Position numbers and translations under genes: made by a program. A DNA stretch of 7,496 nt. Origin: Desulfobacteraceae bacterium. GTDB lineage: Bacteria; Desulfobacterota; Desulfobacteria; Desulfobacterales; UBA11574. Positions within the stretch are counted from its first letter, which is position 1; the number at the start of each line of letters is the position of its first letter. The notes below the pieces were generated by a model, which saw only the letters and a program-made list of their open reading frames with translations, did no database searches and was not told where the DNA came from. Positions 1 through 4,725 of the stretch are shown piece by piece. Where the stretch lies: contig JAOUGB010000099.1 in the NCBI GenBank assembly GCA_029857875.1, positions 1 to 7,496 of the forward strand, in the 5' to 3' direction.

Positions 1-29
1 GTTATTTTAACCCTAAACGGAGGTATGCC

Positions 30-62
30 ATGACCCCACTGAGACAGAAAATGATCGGATGA
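30..62 (+). pseudogene. Truncated tyrosine recombinase (integrase) N-terminus
   Basis: A strong ribosome binding site (CGGAGGT, about 18-24) precedes an ATG that opens only ten codons, MTPLRQKMIG, then TGA. The first nine residues match, from memory, the usual start of a common family of site-specific tyrosine recombinases (MTPLRQKMIEAM... and variants), which are often carried by insertion elements. No continuation of the recombinase was found after the stop in any + frame, so this reads as a 5' remnant left by deletion or recombination, or possibly as a fusion point. The good ribosome binding site argues against a chance match, but ten residues are little evidence. The upstream promoter, if any, lies outside the window. 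Confidence 0.4.
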
Positions 63-87
63 AAGTTCAATATATTTGAAAAATATC

Positions 88-116
88 TTGACCTCACAAT
101 AAGTTCATAGTAGACT
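88..116 (+). promoter_or_regulatory. Possible sigma-70 promoter in AT-rich leader
   Basis: TTGACC (88-93) and TAGACT (111-116) are separated by 17 bp, each matching the consensus at four or five of six positions. Positions 63-200 are strikingly AT-rich and include a small perfect inverted repeat, TAAGT-AAT-ACTTA (163-175). This is the only reasonable promoter upstream of the 206-501 coding unit, and would give a leader of roughly 80-170 nt. It is weak evidence because AT-rich DNA yields such matches by chance. Confidence 0.3.
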
Positions 117-205
117 TAACATATTGTAATAATTAATAAATACTAACATTTAATAGCTATTTTAAGTAATACTTACAGTCTCAATAATGAAGGGATAAAC
201 TATCA

Positions 206-292
206 ATGCCGTACGCTATTGGGATACGCCATTATGCTCAGGGGAGAAACAATACAACTATTGACAGCGCAAATAAAGGAGGTGCGAAATGA
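206..292 (+). CDS. Possible 28-aa leader ORF coupled to the next gene
   Basis: An ATG at 206 follows a plausible Shine-Dalgarno (GAAGGGA, 189-195, spacing 10). It opens 28 codons beginning MPYAIGIRHYAQG and ending in GGAK. Its TGA (290-292) overlaps the ATG of the 70-aa gene at 289 in an ATGA arrangement typical of translational coupling. The downstream gene has its own perfect ribosome binding site, which lies inside this ORF and is read there as Lys-Gly-Gly. The peptide is unrecognised, has no hydrophobic segment and contains no run of regulatory codons. It could be a leader peptide, a tiny protein, or a chance ORF. Confidence 0.3.
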   Translation: MPYAIGIRHYAQGRNNTTIDSANKGGAK

Positions 293-501
293 AGAACATA
301 CATATTACATTATCAGATACAAATTATACCGAGCGGGCAAAGACGGATTTGGAACTCGATCCAGGACAATTTGAGTTGTTAAAAAAAATGATCCAAAAAA
401 TCGAAGGCGGGCTCTACGAGCAACGAGCCGCTTACATTGGTATTAACGGCCTTTTAAAGGATCCGGTGATATTGACGGTCACTGAATTTGAACAGGCATA
501 A
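289..501 (+). CDS. Hypothetical 70-aa protein
   Basis: I do not recognise this protein. The ATG follows a perfect ribosome binding site (AAAGGAGGT, 275-283, spacing 5), which makes translation likely. The product is small, soluble and charged, with no cysteines, signal peptide or membrane segment. A central stretch (about residues 24-45, LDPGQFELLKKMIQKIEG) should form an amphipathic helix, and the C-terminal part (PVILTVTEFEQA) is beta-like. It begins inside the end of a possible 28-codon leader ORF, and no partner gene follows for 900 bp. No terminator is visible just after the stop. A small regulator or a toxin-antitoxin component cannot be excluded, but nothing in the sequence shows it. 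Confidence 0.75.
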   Translation: MKNIHITLSDTNYTERAKTDLELDPGQFELLKKMIQKIEGGLYEQRAAYIGINGLLKDPVILTVTEFEQA

Positions 502-867
502 TTGTATTAATTGAGTGATCAGAATAGTTGCGCCTATTGTGACATCAAAGACATTTCTTATCGTTCGGTCCGACGTCAGATAGGATGCATGGGCCTCATA
601 TAAGATATAGATAATAGGGCTATTTCAGTTCGAAATTATCAGTTCAAAACCTGCGATTTCTGCAATTAAAGCGTAAATATCAGAGGTCGAAAATATTTGT
701 GATATCGTTTTCCAATAAAGGCAGATCCTTTTTGCAGGGTTTGTCTTTTTTTGAGACAAACTCCATCATCTGCTTACAATTAACTCCTATAGTCTTTCCA
801 ATAAAAACATAGATTTCTACACCATATATTGATTATTTTTTACTTGACATACAATATATATTATTTT
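502..867. other. Non-coding stretch, no convincing gene
   Basis: This interval holds no ORF with both a start and a ribosome binding site. Two short open stretches were seen: TTG at 511 to 603 on the + strand (30 codons with a CAYC motif) and 680-769 on the minus strand (29 codons, MMEFVSKKD...). Both lack ribosome binding sites at a usable distance and may be eroded remnants. The 3' part is AT-rich and includes TTGACA at 844-849 just before the candidate RNA, though no good -10 box lies 16-18 bp from it. A nested inverted repeat at 721-773 is listed separately. Confidence 0.5.
721..773. repeat. Nested inverted repeat
   Basis: An inner perfect 8-bp inverted repeat (GTTTGTCT at 739-746, AGACAAAC at 754-761, 7-nt loop made mostly of T) sits inside an outer 6-bp pair (GCAGAT at 721-726, ATCTGC at 768-773). 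No T-run follows on either strand, so it is not a standard terminator. It could be a fold in a transcript, a binding or recombination site, or chance. Confidence 0.4.
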
Positions 868-1020
868 AAGCAATTTTTAAGGGTCGGTTAGTTCAGCTCG
901 ACCTAAAAGATATGCTAAACAATATTTAAGGAGACTATTGTACGTGGCAAGGGCCTCGTAGGACTGTCAACCTTTCTTCATAATTCTTCGAAAGGGCGAT
1001 TCAACTGAATCGCCCTTTTT
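868..1020 (+). ncRNA. Candidate structured small RNA or attenuator leader
   Basis: About 150 nt without a real ORF end in a textbook terminator. Predicted stems by eye are GGTCG/CGACC (882-886/899-903), ACAATA/TATTGT (919-924/936-941) with AAGGAG exposed in its loop (928-933), and the terminator (991-1018). A competing stem, CCTTTC (971-976) with GAAAGG (990-995), would invade the terminator's 5' arm, as an antiterminator would. TTGACA at 844-849 lies upstream, but its -10 box is unclear. The AAGGAG could serve a tiny ORF starting at TTG 938 or GTG 944 and stopping at TAG (956-958), encoding at most seven residues. The next gene starts 380 bp later, so a free-standing sRNA fits better than an attenuator. 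It matches no riboswitch or RNA family I recognise. Confidence 0.3.
991..1020 (+). terminator. Rho-independent terminator
   Basis: AAAGGGCGATTC (991-1002) and GAATCGCCCTTT (1007-1018) form a perfect 12-bp stem with the 4-nt loop AACT, and the 3' arm runs into a five-T tract (1016-1020). The A-rich 5' arm means it could also act in reverse, but no minus-strand gene ends here. Because no protein gene lies immediately upstream, its presence is the main reason to suspect a short non-coding transcript before it. Confidence 0.85.
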
Positions 1021-1179
1021 CGTCAACACCCTATCAAACCCGCTTTTTTTGCTTTTTTGTTGATTTTACGATATATATAATCGGAGTTGATCAACCTATA
1101 ACTCCCGTGTAACTTCCGGGACGCCCCTTAAATTATGTTCTCAACGATCCAATACTTGTGAGGAAAAAAGAAAAATAAC
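1021..1179. other. Intergenic spacer with short inverted repeats
   Basis: No gene is visible. GGAGTT (1083-1088) and AACTCC (1100-1105) form a 6-bp inverted repeat around TTGATCAA. TCCCG (1103-1107) and CGGGA (1117-1121) form an overlapping alternative stem. Either could belong to the leader of the dismutase transcript or be repeat debris. I could not assign a promoter with confidence. Confidence 0.4.
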
Positions 1180-1330
1180 GGGGTCAGGTCCCGGTTAAAT
1201 ATGCTCCGCATTTAACAGGATAAATCTTCATTCTTGACAGATTGAGCATGATTGGGCTCAAACCCTGATCCTTGATTAAAAGAGGCTGTCAGCGGCAAAC
1301 GCAGCATTTACTTGGATTAAAAAAAGCGAT
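1180..1330 (+). repeat. Dispersed GGGGTC repeat, copy A
   Basis: This starts at GGGGTCAGGTC (1180-1190), continues through an imperfect hairpin (TTAA, AT bulge, ATGC-TCC-GCAT, TTAA; about 1194-1215) and TTGACAG (1235-1241), and ends near 1330. Its 3' half aligns without major gaps to copy B (4568-4648), including 27 identical consecutive bases (1266-1292 against 4585-4611), and in part to copy C (5335-5362). The tetranucleotide-plus-hairpin layout recalls REP elements mobilised by REP-associated (Y1) tyrosine transposases, but that is inference because no transposase is present. It supplies a spurious in-frame extension upstream of the dismutase ORF. Confidence 0.7.
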
Positions 1331-1403
1331 TTGTTTTGTCCGCTCGAAGTCCATGTTCAAGTTACCGCACGATCAGGGCGCTGTTACAGTTAAGGAGGAC
1401 ACC

Positions 1404-2141
1404 ATGAAAAAACATTGGATAAAAAGGGGGCATCATTTCCCCAAAGGCGTGTGTCTGCTTGGGGTGATCGGCTTGGCACTTCTGCTCATCGGATGCGGAA
1501 AAGCCGGTGAGAAACCATCGATTGCCCTGGAACCGCTTCCGTATAAGATGGATGCACTCAAGCCGTACATTTCTGATCAAACCATGAGCGTTCACTATGG
1601 TAAACACTATGCCGGATATGTGGACAAGGCAAACCAGTTGCTTAAAGGGGGAGGCTTTGAAGGCAAAACTGCTGATGAGATTATTATGCTCACAGCCGGA
1701 AAAAAAGAGTACACGGCGATCTTTAACAATGTCGCCCAGGCCTGGAATCATGCTTTTTTCTGGAAATGCCTTAAACCGGGTGGTGGAACGGTCGGTGGCG
1801 AGCTGGCTGATTGGATCATAAAATCGTTTGGAAGCATCGACACCTTTAAACAAAAATTTTTGGAAGCGGCTAAAAGCCAGTTTGGAAGTGGTTGGACCTG
1901 GCTGGTCCTTGACGGTGAGAAACTAAAGATTGTCACGACCGCCAATGCGGACACACCCATAGCCCACGGGCTGAAGCCGATCTTCACGGTGGATGTCTGG
2001 GAACATGCTTACTACCTGGACTATCAGAATCGCAGGGCAGACTTTGTTGAAAATGTGCTCAATCACCTCGCCGACTGGGATTTCGTTGCTTCCCAGCTGA
2101 AATCTACGGAGCGGTTGGGGGGTAAAACCTTGATCCTCTAA
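1404..2141 (+). CDS. sodB: Lipoprotein Fe-type superoxide dismutase
   Basis: This enzyme dismutes superoxide to oxygen and hydrogen peroxide, here outside the cytoplasm. The start is ATG 1404, because TAAGGAGG (1391-1398) lies 5 nt before it; the open frame back to TTG 1272 runs through a dispersed repeat. The product has 245 residues. Residues 1-31 form a lipoprotein signal peptide: basic start, hydrophobic 18-29 and lipobox LIGC with Cys31. Gly rather than Asp follows the cysteine. The dismutase fold runs from about 44 to 235. Predicted metal ligands are His64 (MSVHYGKHY), His116 (WNHAFFW), Asp197 and His201 (DVWEHAYY). Gln112 in the VAQAWNH segment and ANADTP (180-185) fit the Fe-type active site rather than the Mn-type. 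The twin-arginine motif is missing, so Sec export and metal loading outside the cytoplasm are expected. Periplasmic Fe-SODs are known in sulfate reducers; lipid anchoring is less usual. Confidence 0.95.
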   Translation: MKKHWIKRGHHFPKGVCLLGVIGLALLLIGCGKAGEKPSIALEPLPYKMDALKPYISDQTMSVHYGKHYAGYVDKANQLLKGGGFEGKTADEIIMLTAGKKEYTAIFNNVAQAWNHAFFWKCLKPGGGTVGGELADWIIKSFGSIDTFKQKFLEAAKSQFGSGWTWLVLDGEKLKIVTTANADTPIAHGLKPIFTVDVWEHAYYLDYQNRRADFVENVLNHLADWDFVASQLKSTERLGGKTLIL

Positions 2142-2218
2142 TAAAGAAGAACTTCGGGAAATCCTAAACCATTTAATCTGAAAATCTCAACGTTTGGGAT
2201 GTTGAAGAGAACTTGAAA

Positions 2219-2575
2219 ATGAATCCTTTCAAAATCTGTTCCAAATGTGCATATACATGGAGGGTCAGAGACGACTTTTTGAGAGACCCCTCCATTTGTC
2301 TGGTCGGATTCCAAGCCAGCTCCAAAAAAACCGAATCCGGTTACTACTTATTCAATCATATTTTGGAGGGAGACCAGTGTGATACGACGCTTGCGGTGGA
2401 GGTGGAGGCTTTCTTGTCACTGCATAAGGGAACCATGTTCACGGATATCAAATTCGAGAGTCCACTGTGTGAAGCGCATTGCACCCGTGTCGAAGATCTA
2501 TCCCAATGCCGGGTTGAATGTAAAAATGCGGTCGCCCGTGAAATCATGCAGGCCTTTTCACAGTGTAAGATTTAA
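2219..2575 (+). CDS. Cysteine-rich 118-aa protein, probable metal binding
   Basis: The start is ATG 2219, because GAAGAGA (2204-2210) lies 8 nt before it; a TTG at 2213 is an alternative that adds two residues. Nine cysteines lie at 7, 10, 27, 54, 84, 88, 97, 101 and 116. They include an N-terminal CxxC followed by an aromatic stretch (CSKCAYTW), a central YLFNH...C segment, and two CxxxC pairs in the C-terminal third. Such spacing suggests zinc or an iron-sulfur centre. I have a loose recollection of similar uncharacterised proteins in Desulfobacterota starting MNPF-K-C-KC, but I can name no function. It has no signal peptide or membrane segment. It lies 77 bp after the dismutase with no terminator between, so it may be cotranscribed with it. 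In-frame sequence after the stop encodes another CKKCG motif beyond two TAA codons. Confidence 0.75.
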   Translation: MNPFKICSKCAYTWRVRDDFLRDPSICLVGFQASSKKTESGYYLFNHILEGDQCDTTLAVEVEAFLSLHKGTMFTDIKFESPLCEAHCTRVEDLSQCRVECKNAVAREIMQAFSQCKI

Positions 2576-2626
2576 AAAATGGTGGCCGATCGTTAAAAGT
2601 GTAAAAAATGTGGGACGTACTTAACA

Positions 2627-2644
2627 TTTTAAGCCAGCTTAAAA
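2627..2644. promoter_or_regulatory. 18-bp palindrome, possible operator
   Basis: TTTTAAGC and GCTTAAAA form a perfect 8-bp inverted repeat around the 2-bp centre CA. The short centre favours a protein-binding site over an RNA hairpin. It lies about 30 bp upstream of a possible promoter for the 2750 gene (TTGAGC 2675-2680, 17-bp spacer, TATTGT 2698-2703). It could instead belong to the 3' end of the preceding transcript. Confidence 0.35.
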
Positions 2645-2674
2645 ACTGAGTTTATGGCAAGCTGCATTACAAGT

Positions 2675-2703
2675 TTGAGCATAAGAAGTTACGGTCATAT
2701 TGT
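2675..2703 (+). promoter_or_regulatory. Weak sigma-70-like promoter for the rubredoxin-like gene
   Basis: TTGAGC and TATTGT, 17 bp apart, each match the consensus at four of six positions. They would give a leader of about 40 nt. The 175-bp gap from the previous gene makes a separate promoter plausible, but the match is modest. Confidence 0.25.
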
Positions 2704-2749
2704 AAGTTTTATATTTTTTGAAAGCGAATTGTAAAAGGAGGTAAAGAAA

Positions 2750-2995
2750 ATGGGAAGTAAACAAGAAGAATATGCGTGTGCGCACTGCGGCTATACCGCT
2801 GATGGAAAATTCCAAGGGGATATCTGTCCTAAATGCAACCAAACTTACTGGAAATGTTCGAAATGTGGATTCCTCATCACAGCTTCAATGCCGCCGGACA
2901 CATGCTCACAATGCAATGAGAAATGCGATTTTCTTAATGTTACTTGCTATACTCCGGAATGCGGAGGCCCCGGACATATTGATCCAAGGTTATAG
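2750..2995 (+). CDS. Rubredoxin-like / zinc-ribbon protein, 81 aa
   Basis: The ATG follows a near-perfect ribosome binding site (AAAAGGAGGT, 7 nt before the start). Eleven cysteines fall in four CxxC pairs: 10/13, 26/29, 36/39 and 52/55, then single Cys59, Cys66 and Cys71. The first two pairs (CAHCGY...CPKC) look like a zinc ribbon. The last two (YWKCSKCGF...CSQC) have the aromatic lead-in and CxxCG of the rubredoxin-like domain found at the C-terminus of rubrerythrins. The tail TCYTPECGGPGHIDPRL is distinctive and seems conserved in similar small proteins I recall from anaerobes. The protein is probably cytoplasmic and binds zinc or iron, perhaps as an electron carrier or chaperone. Proximity to the dismutase hints at redox or oxygen defence, but no partner enzyme is adjacent. 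Confidence 0.9.
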   Translation: MGSKQEEYACAHCGYTADGKFQGDICPKCNQTYWKCSKCGFLITASMPPDTCSQCNEKCDFLNVTCYTPECGGPGHIDPRL

Positions 2996-3023
2996 TGGAA
3001 AATCCATTGATATCTTGATGATT

Positions 3024-3056
3024 GAAGCTCCCTGCAGCAAGTTGCAGGGAATCTTC
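3024..3056. repeat. Hairpin repeat, first unit
   Basis: TCCCTGCA (3029-3036) and TGCAGGGA (3043-3050) form a perfect 8-bp stem with a 6-nt loop, inside an outer GAAG/CTTC pair (3024-3027/3053-3056). The right half (GCAAGTTGCAGGGAAT) resembles the right half of the second unit (CAAGCTGCGGGGAAT, ending near 3151), so the two look like members of one repeat family. It sits 28 bp after the rubredoxin-like gene and could protect or end its mRNA, although the T-run (3075-3081) is not adjacent. Confidence 0.55.
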
Positions 3057-3097
3057 GACTGTAGGGAATTCTGCTTTTTTTAATATTCGCTCGCTAA

Positions 3098-3149
3098 CCC
3101 CGCAGCCCCGCGAAGCGGGATTTCCGCTGCGCTCCAACAAGCTGCGGGG
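3098..3149. repeat. GC-rich nested hairpin repeat, possible convergent terminator
   Basis: An outer 9-bp stem (CCCCGCAGC 3098-3106, GCTGCGGGG 3141-3149) encloses a perfect inner hairpin CCCGC-GAA-GCGGG (3107-3119). An alternative pairing, GCAGC (3102-3106) with GCTGC (3126-3130), is also available, so the DNA can form a cruciform. A T-rich stretch (CTCTCTTTTT) follows after about 8 nt. The unit lies between convergent genes, where it could end both transcripts. It is far more GC-rich than its surroundings, as an inserted repeat would be. Confidence 0.55.
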
Positions 3150-3191
3150 AATGCGCTCTCTTTTTCAGTTCAATCCAGTCGACACGCAGCT

Positions 3192-4361
3192 CTATTTATT
3201 AGGAGTATGCATCTCTTTAAGCAAGCGATTCACCACTCGAACGGTGTTCAAATGAATCTCCACCGTATCGTCGATATTGGGAGCGTAGCCACCTCCCAGA
3301 ACAATCGCTACGGGGATTGACAGCTTGGCACACAGCCTCAGCACGTAGACATCACGATCCATCAGACCTTGTTTGGTAAGCAAAAAACCGCCCAGACGGT
3401 CCTTCTTAAACGGATCCGCTCCGGCCAGGTAAATCACAAGGTCTGGGCGATGCTTTTTTATCAGATCCGGCAACACCTTGAACTGTTCCAGATACTTCTC
3501 ATCGTCTACCCGCAAACTCCCGTGAAGACTGATATCATAGTTGCTATATGCTTTTTCATAGGGATAGATGTCATCCTGGTGGATACTGAAAGTGAAGACC
3601 GTATCGTCCCCTTGAAATATGGAAGCGGTGCCGTTACCCTGGTGCACGTCACAATCAATAACCATTGCCCGGTTGATGTAATGTTCCACCTGAAGTTTGC
3701 GAATCGCCACCGCCATATCGTTCAAATGGCAAAAACCTTCCTCGTGGCTGGCAAAGGCGTGATGAAAACCTCCACCCAAGTTCATCCCCATCCCTTTCTC
3801 AAGAGCGATTTTACATGCCAGATACGTACCTCCGCAGGCCACCTTTAATTTTTTAAAAATATTCCAGCTGATGGGATTTTCACCATTGATTAAACCCATC
3901 GGGGTTAGTGCCAAAAGATAAAGACGCACCATATAGCCGCGGCTATGAACCAATGTTAAATCCCGGTCGCAAAGGGGGCTGGATTGTATGAAATCGGATG
4001 GTGTTAAAACCTTTTCATGAAGGATCCGGTTATAAATCAAAAGATATTTTTTAACCGGGAACAAGTGCCACCAGAAACCCACGCGGTATTCAGGGTTCCA
4101 GACAAAATTGGCATGGGTTGGATCTTCCCGGACCACGGTTTTTACTGACAGCGGAGATTTGGGAATTTCAAATTTAGGCGCCGGCCAAAACTTGCCGCTC
4201 ACGAGGACAAGCCAGAAGACCAGCAGCAAAGATCCCAGACACAACCGCCACTTCCCACCGCCAGCTACAAGAAGATAGATAATGATAATAAAAAGTATGA
4301 TTTCTGTAATGGAGATAGGAAGCCTGGTGTGGCCGAGAAGCTCTTCATGGCTGTAAACCAT
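3192..4361 (-). CDS. Membrane-anchored histone deacetylase-family amidohydrolase (class IV-like)
   Basis: A zinc-dependent deacylase with the arginase/deacetylase fold, 389 residues. Two hydrophobic segments (about 16-33 and 40-55) precede the catalytic domain (about 75-385), so the enzyme is probably tethered to the inner membrane. The active site is intact: paired histidines His200-His201 in GGGFHHAFASHEEGFCHLND, zinc ligands Asp238 and His240 (DCDVHQGNG) and Asp316 (AGADPFKKDRLGG), and the catalytic tyrosine Tyr359 (GGGY). The GGTYLACKIALEKG, GGGFHH and DRLGG context resembles eukaryotic HDAC11 (class IV) more than AcuC or acetylpolyamine amidohydrolases; this is a judgement from memory, not an alignment. 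The start is ATG 4361, with GAAAGG about 9 nt before it. The substrate is unknown: acetyl-lysine, polyamine or a fatty-acyl amide are all possible. The gene is convergent with the rubredoxin-like gene. Confidence 0.93.
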   Translation of the reverse strand: MVYSHEELLGHTRLPISITEIILFIIIIYLLVAGGGKWRLCLGSLLLVFWLVLVSGKFWPAPKFEIPKSPLSVKTVVREDPTHANFVWNPEYRVGFWWHLFPVKKYLLIYNRILHEKVLTPSDFIQSSPLCDRDLTLVHSRGYMVRLYLLALTPMGLINGENPISWNIFKKLKVACGGTYLACKIALEKGMGMNLGGGFHHAFASHEEGFCHLNDMAVAIRKLQVEHYINRAMVIDCDVHQGNGTASIFQGDDTVFTFSIHQDDIYPYEKAYSNYDISLHGSLRVDDEKYLEQFKVLPDLIKKHRPDLVIYLAGADPFKKDRLGGFLLTKQGLMDRDVYVLRLCAKLSIPVAIVLGGGYAPNIDDTVEIHLNTVRVVNRLLKEMHTPNK

Positions 4362-4378
4362 GATCGCACGCCTTTCAA

Positions 4379-4456
4379 TTAATAACGATGCCGTGTTTTT
4401 TTTCCGAATGCCATATAAATATCTTGCAATAGGTCTCTTTTTACCTCGATAATCAT
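4379..4456 (-). CDS. Possible 25-aa ORF upstream of the deacetylase
   Basis: An ATG at 4456 (minus strand) opens 25 codons, starting MIIEVKRDLLQDIY and ending KKTRHRY. AGGA lies about 8 nt before the start. The TAA is 17 bp before the deacetylase ATG, so the two would be cotranscribed. An in-frame ATG further upstream would give 33 residues, but its GGAG is too close to it. The peptide is basic and helix-prone and was not recognised. It may be a leader peptide or a chance ORF. Confidence 0.25.
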   Translation of the reverse strand: MIIEVKRDLLQDIYMAFGKKTRHRY

Positions 4457-4535
4457 TGTATCTTTCCTACAAGCCATCTCCAATAAATTCTATATCCTAT
4501 CTGACAGTTCTTTTCAATCAAGTTTGCGGGAGATT

Positions 4536-4648
4536 GGGGACAGGTATTGGTATATTGACAGGGAAAGTGATTGGTATCAACCCTTGATCCTTGATTAAAA
4601 GAGGCTGTCAGGGGTAAATTTAGCTTTTGCATGGATTAAAAAATTGAT
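4536..4648 (+). repeat. Dispersed GGGGAC repeat, copy B
   Basis: This starts GGGGACAGGT (4536-4545), then TTGACAGG (4555-4562), and aligns with copy A from there to 4648; 4585-4611 is identical to 1266-1292. It lacks the hairpin segment present in copy A, so that part may be an insertion in A or a deletion in B. As in copy A, it lies in the same orientation directly upstream of a + strand gene, which may be coincidence or may affect transcription. No transposase is associated with it. Confidence 0.7.
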
Positions 4649-4682
4649 ATCGAGATATCTGTAATAAAATTGATGTTGAGAT
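4641..4682 (+). promoter_or_regulatory. Pair of 16-nt direct repeats before the MaoC-type gene
   Basis: AAATTGATATCGAGAT (4641-4656) and AAATTGATGTTGAGAT (4667-4682) differ at two positions and are spaced 26 bp apart. They sit 44-85 bp upstream of the preferred start of the hydratase gene. The first copy also holds GATATC-GA-GATATC (4646-4659). Repeated sites at this distance could be operators, though the first overlaps the end of repeat copy B. No convincing -35/-10 pair was found. Confidence 0.35.
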
Positions 4683-4725
4683 CTTGGCAAGAAATCCCAA
4701 AATGATATTATCGAAGAAGGAAGTT

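Noticed and set aside
511..603. 30-codon + strand ORF from TTG with a CAYC motif
   Set aside because: No ribosome binding site and a rare start codon; short and unrecognised.
680..769. 29-codon minus-strand ORF starting MMEFVSKKD, open further upstream without a start codon
   Set aside because: The nearest Shine-Dalgarno is 14 nt away and the upstream extension has no start; possibly a decayed remnant, but it cannot be supported.
881..904. tRNA-like D-arm string (GGTTAGTTCAGC)
   Set aside because: No acceptor, anticodon or T-arm pairing follows, so it is not a tRNA; it was kept only as a stem of the candidate RNA.
1272..1403. 44-residue N-terminal extension of the dismutase frame from TTG 1272
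   Set aside because: It lies inside a dispersed repeat, has no ribosome binding site, and ATG 1404 has a perfect one followed directly by a lipoprotein signal peptide.
1362..1987. Minus-strand ORFs of 163 and 79 aa opposite the dismutase, and a 74-aa + strand ORF at 1597-1821
   Set aside because: They are shadows of a strongly supported gene in other frames, with no recognisable domains or ribosome binding sites.
3369..3848. 159-aa + strand ORF opposite the deacetylase
   Set aside because: It is antisense to intact catalytic motifs of a well-conserved enzyme and has no recognisable domain.
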